A stretch of 64,000 nt of DNA, from positions 70,271,296 through 70,335,295 of the forward strand of contig CM053142.1 in NCBI GenBank assembly GCA_028571685.1, written 5' to 3'. The notes below the pieces were generated by a model that was not told the origin of the DNA, did no database searches, and saw nothing but the letters and a program-made list of their open reading frames with translations. Source of the stretch: Heterohyrax brucei (taxonomy: Eukaryota; Chordata; Mammalia; Hyracoidea; Procaviidae). Made by a program: the position numbers and the translations under genes. This document shows, piece by piece, positions 1 through 12,061 of the stretch (the first letter of the stretch is position 1; every line of letters starts with the position of its first letter).

Positions 1-96
1 CAGGCACTCCTTGGAAACTCTAGGGGGCAATTCCATTCTGACCTCTTGAGTTGCTATGAGTCGTACCCGACTCAACGGCAGTGGGTTGGGTTTTAT
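1..96 (+). repeat. tRNA-derived SINE, 3' part cut by window edge
   Basis: Begins at 'caggcactccttggaaactc' and runs to 'ggcagtgggttggg', the standard tail. Confidence 0.85.
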
Positions 97-171
97 AACA
101 TGTCTTAGTGATTTTTTGGGGGGTCTAGTTTTTGTGGTGTTCAATAAACATCTTAGATATCTATGTCCTCT

Positions 172-343
172 TCTTTCATAACTTTAGGGAAATTTTCTGT
201 CAGTAACTCTACAACAATTATCTCTGTATTTTCAGCTATCCCTCCCTGTTCAGGAACTCCAATTATTCATAGATTATTCCTCTTGATAGAGTCCCACAAA
301 TTTCTTAATGCTTCTTCATTTTTCTTATTTCTTTTCTCTGCTT
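172..343 (-). repeat. Duplicated ORF1 segment, copy A
   Basis: L1 ORF1 coding sequence nearly identical to 1170-1347, in the same orientation. This copy is in its normal place, within ORF1. Confidence 0.85.
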
Positions 344-1169
344 TCTCATCACAAATGATGGCATCAGTGGGTCTGTCCTCAAGCTCACCAACTCTGGCTT
401 CCATCTCCTCAATTCTGCTCTTTTGGCTTTGGTTTGAATTATCTAATTCTGTAATTTTATTATTGGTCTTCTAGATTTCAGATTGTTGATGTTCCATCAG
501 CTCAAGTAGTTTAGTTAATTTTTTATTTTGTTCCACTGCATTTTGTTTACTCTCTAGGAGAGCTGTATACACAATTCTTTTGTACTTGACCTCCAGTAAC
601 TTCAGAAAGGCTTCTTCATCTGAGAAGTTTTTTGATTCTTTATTTTGGGAGTTTCCTGGAGCCATCTTGCACTGCTTCTTTAAATGATTAGCTATTGATT
701 GTTGTCTTTGTGCCATCTAGAAGTTGTTCAGTTTCTCTGGTTCTAAGAAGGGAGTAACAAGCCTACTAGATTTGGTCACCACCTGTATTTGTTTAGTCTA
801 TTGACTGGCCCCAGTTGGACTCTGGGTGGCAGGCTCTGCCTCCAAACTGGCAAAGACAGCACCCTACTTATGGAGTCACTGGGAAACTGTCAACTGATGC
901 TATGATGTGGATCAGTGAAAGGTGGTGGAGATGCTGCCACACCACTTAGCAGCCCGTTCTCCAGGTGGTCTTATTTTAAAAAGGTGCTTTACCGCTGAGG
1001 GAGGAGCTATCCAACAGCTACTGAAATCAGTCAGGCCCTCAGGTTTGGCAGGCTCCACCTTCCAGCTGACAACAAAAGCACCTCATAGGCCCTCCCCAGA
1101 CACTATGACATGATTCAAAGAAGAGAGGGATTAGGGCCTTACTGCCGTCCTCTGCCAGGCCCCACTCAT

Positions 1170-1347
1170 AACTCTTCCATAATTTTAGGGAAATTTTCTG
1201 TTAGTAACTCTACAACAATTATCTCTGTATTTTCAGCTATCCCTCCCTGTTCAGGAACTCCAATTATTCATAGATTATTCCTCTTGATAGAGTCCCACAA
1301 ATTTCTTAATGCTTCTTCATTTTTCTTCTTTTCTCTGCTTTCTCCCT
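1170..1347 (-). repeat. Duplicated ORF1 segment, copy B
   Basis: Same ORF1 stretch as 172-343 but inside what should be 5'UTR, with a few substitutions and a 6-bp deletion. High identity implies a late local duplication or a second overlapping insertion. Confidence 0.8.
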
Positions 1348-1941
1348 GTCCTAAACACAGCTTCTGCTGGAGAAGCATTATCCTGACAGGGACTGCTGCT
1401 CAGTATGAGAATTATCCCCAGCTGAGACCTCCAGGTGCCTGACTCCACCTCCCAAGTGACCAAGATGGCATCCCACCTGAGCTTCCCTTCTTGCCATGAA
1501 ACAGCAGAATCTGTGGCACAGTTCAGAACAGAGAGGGTCGAGGGAAAGTAGTGCTCTCAGCCAGTACCCAGGCTCTCAGTATGTGGCCATCCCAAGCACA
1601 GTCTCTCTGCTGCCCTATATTCTGTTTACTTAAGCACTGCAGTTCAGTATATTAGCTGGCTCATGCCCAGTCCCTGCCTTCTGAATAAGAAAAAAGGCAT
1701 CAATACCTGCAGTCCTCCTAAACAATGAGTCAGCAGAAGCAGGACTAAGTGTGCTGCTGCCTAGTCTTTGAGACAGGTAATCTTCCCCTTACTGGTGCCT
1801 AGTTGAATCTGACAACTTTACACCAGATCCTAGGGCTCCCAGGATGTCCATGCTGCTCTGTTCAATTATCATTATAGGTTTAGTTCTCAGAGGGAATCAG
1901 GGAGATGTGTATCTAGTCTGCCGTCTCGTCCCTGCCCACCT

Positions 1942-2170
1942 CTTTTGATTTCTTGATTGCTGCTTCTGTGGGCGGCGATTGTGTAACAAAGTAAAACGAA
2001 ATCCTCGACAACCTGAATCTTTTCTCTATTTATCATGATATTGCTTCCTGGTCCAATTGTGAGGAATTTTGTTTCCTTCATGTTGGGGTGCAATCCATAC
2101 TGAAGGTTGTGATCCTTGATCTTTATCAGTAAATGTTTCAAATCCTCTTCACTTTCAGCAATCAGTAGGA
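1942..2170 (-). repeat. BovB/RTE-clade LINE fragment (reverse transcriptase C-terminal side)
   Basis: Minus-strand translation gives LQYGLHPNMKETKFLTIGP and then KIQVVEDFVLL, the segment before the family's 'YLGS' motif. It abuts the L1 5' end at 1941. Confidence 0.75.
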
Positions 2171-2188
2171 GAAAAAAATGGATATACT

Positions 2189-2357
2189 GGAAACTGTGGT
2201 GGCATAATGGTTAAATGCTACAGCTGCTACCTAAAAGGTTGGCAGTTTGAATCCAGCAGGTGTTCCCTGGAAACTGTGGACCAGTTCTAGTGTGCCCTAT
2301 AGGCTTACTATGAGTTGAAATTGACTCAGTGGCAGTGGGTTTGTTTCTGTGGGTTTT
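2189..2357 (+). repeat. tRNA-derived SINE
   Basis: Full-length copy from 'ggaaactgtggtggcataat' to the 'ggcagtgggtttg' tail. Confidence 0.9.
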
Positions 2358-4298
2358 TCTTGTTGTTGTTTGATCTAAGGTATATGTGGACTGTATGCTA
2401 ATTTCATATAATAACAGTAGAAATTATTATATGGAATAAGCACTACAACACTTACAGGCTGTACAGTGTTTCAGACATTCTTGATTCTCATATATGTGTA
2501 TGTATTGTGTTAATGAAGAAATGCAGGTGTCTCGTTTGAATTTTCTTGAAAGTCCACTGGTTTTCCAACTGATATTTTTAAATGTTTATTATAATAATAT
2601 TAACAAAAATATTATCCTTTCTTTTTTATTTCAGAATCTTCCACCCTGTTTAAAGATTTCAAGAAGATGTCAGCATCAGCTGACACTTTTCAGCCTCACT
2701 CCTCAAAACTGCCATTACCAAATAATTCCATACCCTATCCTTTTAGCTACAGGGTTGATAGAGCCTCCAGTAACTTGGAGATGAACTGAATGATTCCTTG
2801 TATGTGCTATTTTAAGAACAGGCAGTGGTAACACACTAAAAAGGTAATGCCATTAAGAATCTAGGAAATTTTACAAACTGCAGTACTGTGGATTGTTTTA
2901 GTTGTCTGTTGTATAATAAATCACTCCAAAACTTTGTGACTTAAAAAAACAATAAATATTTATTATTTCTCACAGTCTTATGGGCCAAGTATTTAGGGGC
3001 AATTTAGTTGTGTGTTCCTGGTTTGAGCACTCCTATGAGGTTTCAGAACTCAAGATATCAGGCAGGGGGACAGTTAGCCAAAGATTTCACTAAAGCTGGA
3101 GAGCTACTTCTAAGATCACATGACTGGCAAGTTGGTGTTGATTATTGGTTATAGGTCCCAGATTTTTACCATGTAGGGCTGCTTATATATCCTCATGACA
3201 TGGAGGCTAGCTTCCTACGAAGTGAGTGGTCTAGGAGGGATGAAGGAAGAAATTGCAATGTCTTGTATGACTTAGTCTTAGAAAGTCATACACTATCTCT
3301 AGTGATTACATAACCCAGTCATGGTTCACTGTGAGGCTACGTAACAGTTTGAATCCCAAGAAGGGGGAAGTACGGATGGTCAGTTTGGGTTTTCTTTGTA
3401 GGGACTTTAGTTCTGTTTTCAGGACAAGTGATTACATGAAGTCAGCATCTGAGAAAGAGCTACTGTAAAACAAAGCACAAAGCAGCATCTATTATTATTT
3501 GGCTTTGAATAATAATATTTTATCCAACTTGACGGCACTTGGCTTTGGCTTGGCATTATAAATTATCAGAAAACATTTAACAGACTATTAGTTAGAATTT
3601 GTTAGATGATTTTTTGTTATAATAATCATCCCCAAAATTCAGTAGCTTAACACAAAATGTTTATTTCTTGTTTAACTCTCAGTCCAATGCAAGTTGATTG
3701 AGGATATCACTGCTCCATGCAATTACTCAGAGATCCAAATTCCTTCCATATAGTGACTCCACCATCTGCTGTAGACTTGGAATCCTCTATTGGATTCTCT
3801 ACATTTAGTCAGCACAGAGAAAGCATAAAACGGCGTGAAAGGAGGATATCTAGGGGCAAGAAGTGGAAGTGGTAAACAGTCTTCCTGTTTCCATTTCACG
3901 AAGAATGTTCAATCATGTGACCCCATTTAACTACAAGGGAAACTGAGAAACAGTTCATCTGCATGCCTGGAGAGAATGGAAATAGAGTTTGGTGAACATT
4001 TCATGTCTGTCACAGTGAAAATACTATGAAATTGCGAATTTATGCAACCTGGACAAGGTCATATAAGGACTACCATGACAAAATTGGGAATAAATATGTG
4101 CGGGGTTTTTTTTCCCCTCATGAGTTGGTTAGGACATGGCAGGAACCAACATATGTAAGTAAATATAAATAGGTTTCAGAATGGAATCAGAGTGGCTCAA
4201 TCATTTACCTACCTTGCCCTGTGTGGCTTGGTCTGCAGAAAAGGCAGTTTATTTATGGGTCATAAATAGAGACTGTGTTCTATGGTACTTCTATGGTA
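2358..4298. other. No gene; two old diverged interspersed repeats
   Basis: Stretches at about 2895-3470 and 3600-4010 share a motif like 'ccaaaactttgtgacttaaa' followed by A/T-rich 'tttattatttctcac', so they look like two old copies of one mammalian repeat that I cannot name. Nothing coding is seen. Confidence 0.5.
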
Positions 4299-4514
4299 CC
4301 AAACCAAAAACCAAACCTGTTAGTCATCAAGCTGATTCCAACTCACAGCAACTACATAGGACAGAGTAGAACTGCCCCATAAGTTTCCCAAGGATGTAAA
4401 TCTTAACAGCAGCAGACTGCCACATCTTTCTCCAGTTGAGTGGTTTATAGGTTGGAATCACCAACCTTTCAGTTAGCAGCCAAGCATTTATCTCAGTTGC
4501 TCCACCAGGGCTCC
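4299..4514 (-). repeat. tRNA-derived SINE, longer variant
   Basis: Begins with the reversed tail 'aaaccaaaaaccaaacc' and ends 'ccaccagggctcc'. It has the extra internal block 'cagactgccacatctttctc' found in several other copies here. Confidence 0.85.
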
Positions 4515-4587
4515 TTCTAATGATACCTAGACTCTCGTAAGGATTCCCATACTCATTAGCCCTGTTTTATTCATTGTCATTATTATA

Positions 4588-5152
4588 ATTATCTGTCGCT
4601 GCCTAACTGTCCGCCCGCGGAAAGAAGACAGGACACACTGATACGAGCCACCTTGCAAGTTGCTTGCTTTATTCTTCTTCTGCTTTATTCTTCTCTTCTT
4701 ATTCTTCTTCCTATTCTACTTTCTATTCTACTACCTATTCTACTTCCTATTCTACTTCCTTTGTTCTTCTTCCTCGCTCTCCTGCTGCGCCGCGTCTCTG
4801 AACGCCATGGCGGCGGCAGCTGCAGCTCCTGAGGCTGTATCTGCTTCCTATTCTACTTTCTTTGTTCTTCTTCTACAGTGTTCCTCACCCATTATATAGT
4901 CCAATCTCACCAATCATAAGGCACAGCTGATTCATGTGCAGTGCACGAGCAAAACATAGCATTGCAAAGTGAAACTGAGTGGCTACGGGCTCTAGAGGCC
5001 AGCAATCAGAAAGCTGATCATGAGCCGTTCACGCGCCAGCAAGGAACTGCGTCAGCAGGCTAATCATCAGACCGGGAGTGTCTCAGGGAGGAGCTCCTGA
5101 TAACAGGCGCCATCTTTATGGTGCAGTTTCTTTTTTGCCCCTGACAATTATC
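4588..5152 (-). mobile_element. Solo LTR of an ERVK-like (class II) retrovirus, fossil
   Basis: A single LTR of about 553 bp (4594-5146) read on the minus strand, starting TGTCAGGGGC and ending CAGCGACA, flanked by the 6-bp target duplication ATTATC (4588-4593 and 5147-5152). A TATA-like box, an AATAAA signal and a TTC-rich stretch (4668-4775) are visible. No internal region remains. The perfect duplication and sharp ends suggest it is younger than the MaLR copies nearby. Confidence 0.8.
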
Positions 5153-6955
5153 ATCACTTTGTAGGGAAATACAGAAACTGGAAAACTATTTGAATGGCTG
5201 GAATAAAGTTTCTTTAATAGTCAAATATTCCCCTCCTAATCCAAATTTCTGCAGTTAGTAATGGGTTGACAAATCAACTAAATTGGGGAAATTTGAGGTA
5301 TCCTAGCACCCAGAAAACTGAAGTCTCACTGAATGTACTGTAAAACAGATGGATTATCTTCTTAATTGCCTGAGATTATGGGAACATTGGTATTACTGCA
5401 GTAAAAGATGCAATTTTCTACCCACCATGACAACTCTATTCTAAATGAGTACATTTATCTGTTACAGCTCCTTCACTGTATTCTGGATACTGCCTTATTT
5501 GCTTGGATTGAATTTCAGTGAATTTGGAATTAAAACATGTAAATGTACTGAAAAAATAGCATGCCAGAGGCATCTCACCTCCTGTAACTCCACCAGTGGA
5601 CAGGAGAATTCACAATCAACAGCCTAAGGCTAACTCTTATGAGGATGTCAGACATGGGTCCTCTCTCCAACCTTTTAAATCAGTTCTGATACGAACCATC
5701 CCTCCACACACTCACCTCTGTTGGGTTCAGTAATGTGTTGGAATGGCCTTGCAGAACTCACAGACCATGTTCACAATTATGGATTTATTAGGAAGTCACA
5801 AGTTACAGTTCAAGTTCAGGAAGGTTCAGCATATAGTTCTGTGACCAGGACAGCCTCTTCTCAGTCAAGTCCTCAGGTAGGTCTCTGTCTGGTACTCAGC
5901 CCAGCAGTCTGACCTCTCCCCTGCTAAGACAAGTGTTACAAAATTCTTTCAGCTCCACCATTAAGTACACATAGGCACCATACTCTGCCAAGAAATTTTC
6001 CCAGAAGGTACTCAGCCCTAGCTTCATAGGTTGACAAACCTAGTCTACCAAGTGCCTGGGGGTACCCTACATAGCCAGCAAGACTCCTACCTGAAGGCAC
6101 TCAGCTTTCTCACTCTGCGGGCCTGGAAGCCCACTGCACCATCTCCTGTAAGTCTCCTGGTTTGGCTGCTACCATTTCTCTTCTATAAGCAGAAGGGATA
6201 GCTTCTCATCATCTCTGGTGTTACAGCTCTCTCTTTCTCCGTCTCCTGGCATAAAGATCTTCTCAGGGCAGGGATCCCAGATGCAAAGAACCACTGCTGG
6301 TTTTTCTTTTTTGGTGATGATGAAAGCCTCACTCTTTGCCTCCTGGATAGCTTATTTTAAAACTAGCAGGATGGCAAAACTGACCACATCCCTCGTTAGA
6401 GTTCCATACACCTTATTTGCATGGCCCCATCACATGTAGATGCCATGAAGTTTATGTACGTTATTAACAAGGTATTCAATCTTGTTGATAGGCCACAATT
6501 ACTTTATTTGTAGAGTCATATCCACTTATTTTGGTGGGAGTTAAAAGATCATGGCAAGGAAGACCATAATAAAAAGATCCATGCCACCTCATTTATAGAC
6601 TGATTATCTCTACCCAGTGTACAACTTACTGTGCAAAAACAGCCTGTGTCAACACACATTAACCACAAACTTTCAAGCACAGATGTAAAAACAATCCTAA
6701 AAATTACTGACAAAGACAAAAGAAAACATTGTGGTCAGACTTCCGAAAATCATTGCTAGAAATTATAATACATTTAACCAGAACCCTTAAGATTCTAGAG
6801 AAAAGAACTGGTCTGACAAGTTTGTGAACTTGCCATTGTTTACACTGGCAGCACTGTACAAACAACTTGGTAAGGTTACAAAGCTTTGGTATATCCATGT
6901 CTTTCATGTTAATGTGTGGTGATGTCTTGCTGAATGGTATTCATTAGTGTTGTTG
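5153..6955. other. No gene; possible old LTR around 5640-6110
   Basis: The 5640-6110 part ('aactcacagaccatgttcac', 'ggatttattagga') has the look of an old mammalian LTR but I cannot assign a family. The rest shows no recognised feature. Confidence 0.35.
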
Positions 6956-7335
6956 TGTGTTTTTATATATCATCATGAGAATGTCGGAGCTTGAATTAGA
7001 GCAATGAACAAACACTAAATTTCTTGTTAAACCTGGCAAGAGTGGAAGTGAAATCGGGGACATATTAGCCCAAGTTTATGGGGATAATGCCATGAAGAAA
7101 ACAGCAGTATACAAATGGATTAACTGCTTTTCCGAAGGGAGAGAAAGCATCACTGATGAAGAGAGGTCAGAGCAGACAGTAATTGAGCAGAACAGAATAG
7201 CCAGAGTCAAGTGCCGTCGAGTCGGATATAAAACATTGCAAAAATTCATTAAATCGTGCATCAAAATTCTCAGCTGACTGTGAAAGGCACAGCAGACCAA
7301 GTAAACATCGATAGGCAAACAGTTGGGGAAATCTT

Positions 7336-8580
7336 TTTTTTTTAATTTATTGTAGTTGAGTGAAAGCATACAATCCAGTTTAAATTTGCATGCCCACCTA
7401 TGTGCAGCTCCTACTGTTCTCCTTGTCCGGTGACAGCACACTCCTCCTTTCTGTTCTATACAAGTCATGTCCTCTTAACAATCTCCTGTCCCCTCTTTTC
7501 CACCGTCTCCATTCCCCTCTAGTAAGAGGCCAGCAGGATGACATCCTATAGATCCACAGAACCATAAAGTGCACACACAATATGGTCACTCTGTGTTGCT
7601 GAGTCCAATCCATTCCTGTCCAAGGAACAGTATTTCATAAACCATTACAGAGCATTACTGCCACTGTGCACGTCAGTGCTTTGCTTCAGTGTTGCACTGG
7701 TACAGCCGTGTTTCCTCACCAGTGATAACAGGGCCCCAAGCATTGCCCTGCCTCTCCAACAGGTCTTGTCAAAAACCTGGACTCTCTATTGCTTTTGTTC
7801 AGCAGCAGCTCCTTTGGGACCATTTTTGCACACATCTTTTTCATGCCAAGATTTTCCGTTAAGATAAATAAATATATTCATTTATTTATTCACATATTCA
7901 CTTATTTATTCAGTAATGTATTCAGTCATATTCATTTATCCATGCAGTCCTGCTCAGTAATGGTTTATGAATAGCGGCTGCATCAGATCTAGGGGCCATG
8001 CTCTTAGGGAACCTCCCAGGACTTCAGACCATCAATTTTGGTCTTTTAGTGGAGTTCTCAGGTTGCACCCTCTTTGATCTTGGGTTGCCACTTTGACTCA
8101 ACATTGTGAGCCCCATCACAGCTGTCATTGGTGGTGGCTGAGCACTATCTGGTTCTTCCAGACACATGCTGATGTAGTCACTGATTCACGTGGGTCCTTC
8201 TGTCTTTTGAGTTCTCTTTCCTCCAAGACTTTTTTGTCATTGGTGGTCATCTGTTCCTGCTGAGTTGGGACTATTTGGTGTACTTCAGATGGCAGCTTTC
8301 CAGCTTTTAAGACCCCAGACGCCACTCACTGATATGAGGTGGAGAAGCCTCTCTTAGCAATACACTACTTATACCAATTGACATCAATGTCCCCTGAGAG
8401 CATGGTCCCCAGACCCCCACCCCTGCTACTCTGTCCTTGCAATATTGGGTTAAGATTGGAAAAGTTTTCAGGTTATGTTGAAGTCCAGTTAAATTGATCT
8501 TCTTTCTAGTGTGTGCTGTCACTGATTTCACCCAACCAACTTTCTATTAACTATCTAATCTATAACCAACCCTCTCCCTC
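7336..8580 (-). mobile_element. L1 3'-end insertion inside the mariner
   Basis: Poly-T start and 3'UTR colinear with 29556-30480 of the long L1. It is bounded by target duplications AGTTGGGGAAATCTT (7321-7335) and AGTTGGGAAAATCTT (8581-8595), 14 of 15 matching. Confidence 0.88.
7634..7971. repeat. Inverted mariner piece with inverted-repeat ends, inside the L1
   Basis: Bases 7655-7866 are the reverse complement of mariner sequence at about 8587-8798 (shared translation CFCSAAAPLG in opposite strands). The insert is flanked by perfect 14-bp inverted repeats, TTCATAAACCATTA at 7634-7647 and its complement at 7958-7971, and has an A/T-rich part at 7867-7950. Origin unclear. Confidence 0.75.
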
Positions 8581-9420
8581 AGTTGGGAAAATCTTAACTG
8601 AAAATCTTGGCATGAGAAAGGTGTGTGCAAAAAATGCCCCCAAAGGAGCTGCTGCTGAACAAAAGCAAAAGAGAGTCCAGGTTTGCCAAGACATGTTGGA
8701 GAGGCAGGACAATATTTGGGGCCCGGTTATCACTGGTGATGAAGCACGGCTGAACCAATGCAACAGTGTGCACTTAGAGTGCACACTGGCAGTCAGCCGA
8801 TTCTCTAGGACCAAAAAATTTTGGCAGTGCAAATCAAGAATCAAAATGATGTTGCTAATCTTTTTTTATATCAGAGGGATTGCTCATTATGAATATATAC
8901 CAACTGGACAAATAGTCAACCAAGTTTACTATTTGGAAGTGCTGAAAAGGCTACATGAAACAGACAGAAAAGACCTGAATTTTTGCCAACAATTCACAGC
9001 TTTTGCATCATGACAATGCACCGGCTCACATGGCACTGTCTACGAAGAAGTTTTTAGCTAGTAAACAACTAAGCGTATTGGAACACCCTACCTACTCGCC
9101 TCACCTGGGCGCCAGTGACTTTTTTCTTTACTTGAAGACAAAGGAAATTTTGAGAAGAAGACATTTTGATGGCATTCAGGACATTAAGGTAATACAATGA
9201 CAGCTCTGAGAGCCATTCCAGAAAAAGAGTTCCAAAATTGCTCTGAAGGGTGGACTAGGTGCTGGCTTCAGCGCATAGCTTCCCAAAGGGTGTACTTCAA
9301 AGGTGACCACAGCGATAGCAGTGAAGTAGGTGGGACGAGTGCACGAACTTACCTGTCCATCCCCGTTTACTCAGACAAATTACTTAGTGTGAACGAAGAT
9401 TAAAGACAGTTTCAACACGC

Positions 9421-10334
9421 ATGGTCTTAAAAAAATGGTTTCCTATCCATCCTGTTTCAGGAAGCCACTAGAAGATTTGCTGTATGAAAATGAGGTATCA
9501 AACCAAAAAAAGAGAAACGTTGGTGATGGTTGTGCAGCACGGTGAATGTATAATTAGTGACACTGAATTGAACATGTAAAAATGGCTGAAATGGCAAATA
9601 TTTTGTTATATGTCTTTTACCACAGTAACATAAAAAAAGTAAAAATGCTCTGGGCCTCCACAAAAGCTTTATATGTGCTTGATACTTAACATCTGCTCTA
9701 ACTGACGGGCCACAGTGACCTTCTGGGACTCCTGGAATTAGTCCAGACTGAGGGTCCACTAATCCCTTTCTCACCGCTGAATTGTCACTCTCATAAAAAA
9801 CTGTAGATCCCTTCGGGGAAGGTTGCAGAAGATAAGCTGTATAAAGTTTGGCAGTGTAATGAGGCCACCTGGCCACCCTTCAATAGGTCATGGACTTATA
9901 ACTGATTCCAGTCTGGGAAATTATTGAGGGTCTGTGACTTTCTATTCTGGTCATTCAAGTTAGACTGCTGTTCACTTGACCTAGAATTCTTCCACCTGTA
10001 CAGATAAATATTCAGTAGGTTTTCCACCCGTATCATTCTAGGGAAACCATGACTGAGCAGGCAATGCCCTGAGTCTATATGAGTCAGACTATTTTGACTA
10101 CTAGTTTGACTCTGCTGTCCATTACAGTAACCACACCCATCTTGTTTTGTCCATTAAGTGCTGCCACTTGTCCCCTACTGCTACATGGTCTGATCAGCCC
10201 CATAGTAGTTAGGTGCCTTAATTCAGTTAGGACAGCTCCCACTGTCAAATCTGACTTACATAAAATAATTACCACAGCGGTCTTCAAGGATGCTGGAGCT
10301 CAAGTCACAAATTTGTTCCTTGCCACTGTGGTAA
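9421..10334. other. No gene recognised
   Basis: Repeat-like in texture with scattered stops in all frames. I cannot exclude old retroelement internal sequence, but no family motif is visible. Confidence 0.35.
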
Positions 10335-10492
10335 AGGAAACCCTGGTAATGTAATGGTTAAGAGCTCCAGCTGCTAACCAAATTGTTGTCAGTTCAAGTA
10401 TATCAGGTGTTCCTTGGAAACCATGGGACAGTTCTACTCTGTCCTATAGGGTCACTATGAATCAGAATCATCTTGACATCAACGGGTTTGGT
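10335..10492 (+). repeat. tRNA-derived SINE
   Basis: 'ggaaaccctggtaatgtaat' to 'aacgggtttggt'. Confidence 0.9.
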
Positions 10493-11499
10493 ATTGTGGT
10501 GAAAGGTGTGTCTTCTGGCCTCTCCATGGATGGGTCTGTGGGTCTAACCTGATAAATTTACTGTATTATGACAGTTTCCCTAAGTATTTGGATACCTTCT
10601 TCTATAGTACAGAATAGTATAGGTCTTGCATTTCAGCTTAATATAGTGTGGGCCACTGCTTAATCCGTGTTTCAGTGAACCAACCAATTAACTAATCTCT
10701 CAAGCCAAAACACTAGATGAAGATTTTGTGCTTAGTAGAACCATATCTATAAACTCAGACTGATCCAGTCTTGTGTTTCTTGAACCATTATCCCGTACCC
10801 TTAGTAGCTATTCCCATATGTATTCCCCAGGTTTCTGTTTGTATAGATTAGAAAAACCAAGGAGTTCTTTGGAGTGTAGTATGGCTCCTCCTGGAGGCTT
10901 CTCCTGATTCTTGTGGTTGCAGGGGTTGACAAACCCAACATCTGTAGGTCAGACAGCAGGCTGCTTACTCATGTCCTAAGAACCAGAAGTTAGAGGGTAA
11001 CAAGTTGGATACAAGATGGACAGAGGGCAAGCTCTGCCGGAACATCTGTATCTATTGGATGCAGGTTCCACCCACATGTAAACAGACCTTTCTACTGATT
11101 GCTGCTCACATCAGATCACAAAATGGAGGATGATTATTACATAGCATCTGCCAAACCACTGATAATCGTGGGGTGGCCAATTCGACACATAATCTTAGCC
11201 ATAATTCTTAGAACCCATGACACAAGTAATTCCACACAGAAGAGAAAAAGAAATCCCAGGATGGTGATGAAGAGAGATCTCTAGATAATTAGAACAACAG
11301 ATTCCTGCATAATAGTAATAGACACAGAAAGCAGTCCTCTAGTTGGAAGCCAGGACATGAAGAGATCTAGCAAAAGAAGTATCTAGGAAAAAAAAAATTG
11401 AACTTCCAGTTTCCCCACACTTTGCCACACTAGGAGTTGATCAGTTTCTTAAAGCTGTGCAAATCTAAAGGGTGAAAATGATTAATTTCAACTTCTTTA
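10493..11499. other. No gene recognised
   Basis: No coding, RNA or clear repeat signal found. Confidence 0.3.
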
Positions 11500-11770
11500 A
11501 TTACTGGCAGGACTTGGCTTTTTTTTTCTGTTTTGACTCTTTTAGGAGGTGTCTGTTATTAGCCTTTGTCCATTTTTCTATTTCTTGTCATTTCTTCCTT
11601 ATTAGTTTGTAAGAATGTTTTATGTAATTAGAGATAGCACTTTTTTGCTAGACTTTTGACCTTGTTTATGGATTATTTTTCTGTAGGGAAATTCAAAATT
11701 TTTATATCATCACTTATATGATTTCTAGTTTCTGTCATGCTTGGAAAGGTTTTTTTCTTAAACAACAGTA
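11500..11770 (-). repeat. Old L1 3' fragment
   Basis: Antisense L1 ORF2-end texture ('ttattagcctttgtccattt', then a 'gacttttgaccttgtttatg' block). Diverged. Confidence 0.5.
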
Positions 11771-11907
11771 TAAATATCTCACACCCAGGGACACAGTGGG
11801 ATGAGCTGATAAGAGAAATAGAGGCGATCACTCTACTGTGTAACGTTAAGGTCCCACTTGGGCTGGTAAGCATGAATTTACAGTAGTTAGAAGTTCATAG
11901 TCTTTAA

Positions 11908-11970
11908 TCTGCTAGGGTCGCCATGAGTTGGATCTGACTCAACAACTCTTGGCTTGGCTTGGCAATCCGC
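11908..11970 (+). repeat. SINE tail fragment
   Basis: 'agggtcgccatgagttggat' then 'tgactcaac', the SINE 3' segment only. Confidence 0.6.
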
Positions 11971-12061
11971 CCTATTGTGTGACATTCTCCAGTAGTTGTC
12001 AGCTGCTCAGGTCCAGGCATGGAGAATGCTGATGGTTATAGAGTTAGCCAGGTTTACAGTT

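Larger units (their letters stand above)
97..1941 (-). repeat. L1 5' end: 5'UTR plus start of ORF1
   Basis: Reading in from 1941 there is an L1-type 5' end (GCAGGGACGAGACGGC), a 5'UTR of about 1.2 kb, then ORF1 opening at 716 (MAQRQQSIANHLKKQ), colinear with ORF1 of the 7-kb L1 at 29556-36697. The open frame stops at 471. A 170-bp part of ORF1 occurs a second time inside the 5'UTR. Confidence 0.85.
6960..9420 (+). mobile_element. mariner (Tc1/mariner) DNA transposon, decayed, interrupted by an L1
   Basis: Transposase similarity begins near the ATG at 6975. The N-terminal helix-turn-helix part reads KSGSEIGDILAQVYGDNA and KTAVYKWINCFSEG (to about 7270). After the L1 insertion the catalytic core continues: VITGDE (first Asp, near 8735), IKMMLLIFFYIRGIAHYEY, HHDNAPAH (second Asp, near 9010), then SPHLGASDFF, giving the DD34D spacing of mariners. 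It ends near GDHSDSSEV. An in-frame stop lies after LELEQ and several frameshifts follow, so it is dead. Terminal inverted repeats were not located. Confidence 0.85.

Noticed and set aside
163-474. 103-codon open frame on the plus strand
   Set aside because: It is antisense to L1 ORF1 and repeats almost unchanged at 1110-1442 because of the duplicated L1 piece.
2494-2784. Plus-strand open frame of 96 codons, hydrophobic in its first half
   Set aside because: A/T-rich, no homology recognised and no splice context; probably chance.
4660-4899. Open frame of 79 codons rich in Phe/Leu
   Set aside because: It runs through the TTC-rich antisense strand of the solo LTR; composition explains it.
9457-9876. 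Minus-strand open frame of 139 codons
   Set aside because: No recognisable domain or exon structure. It may cross old repeat sequence, but nothing supports a gene.
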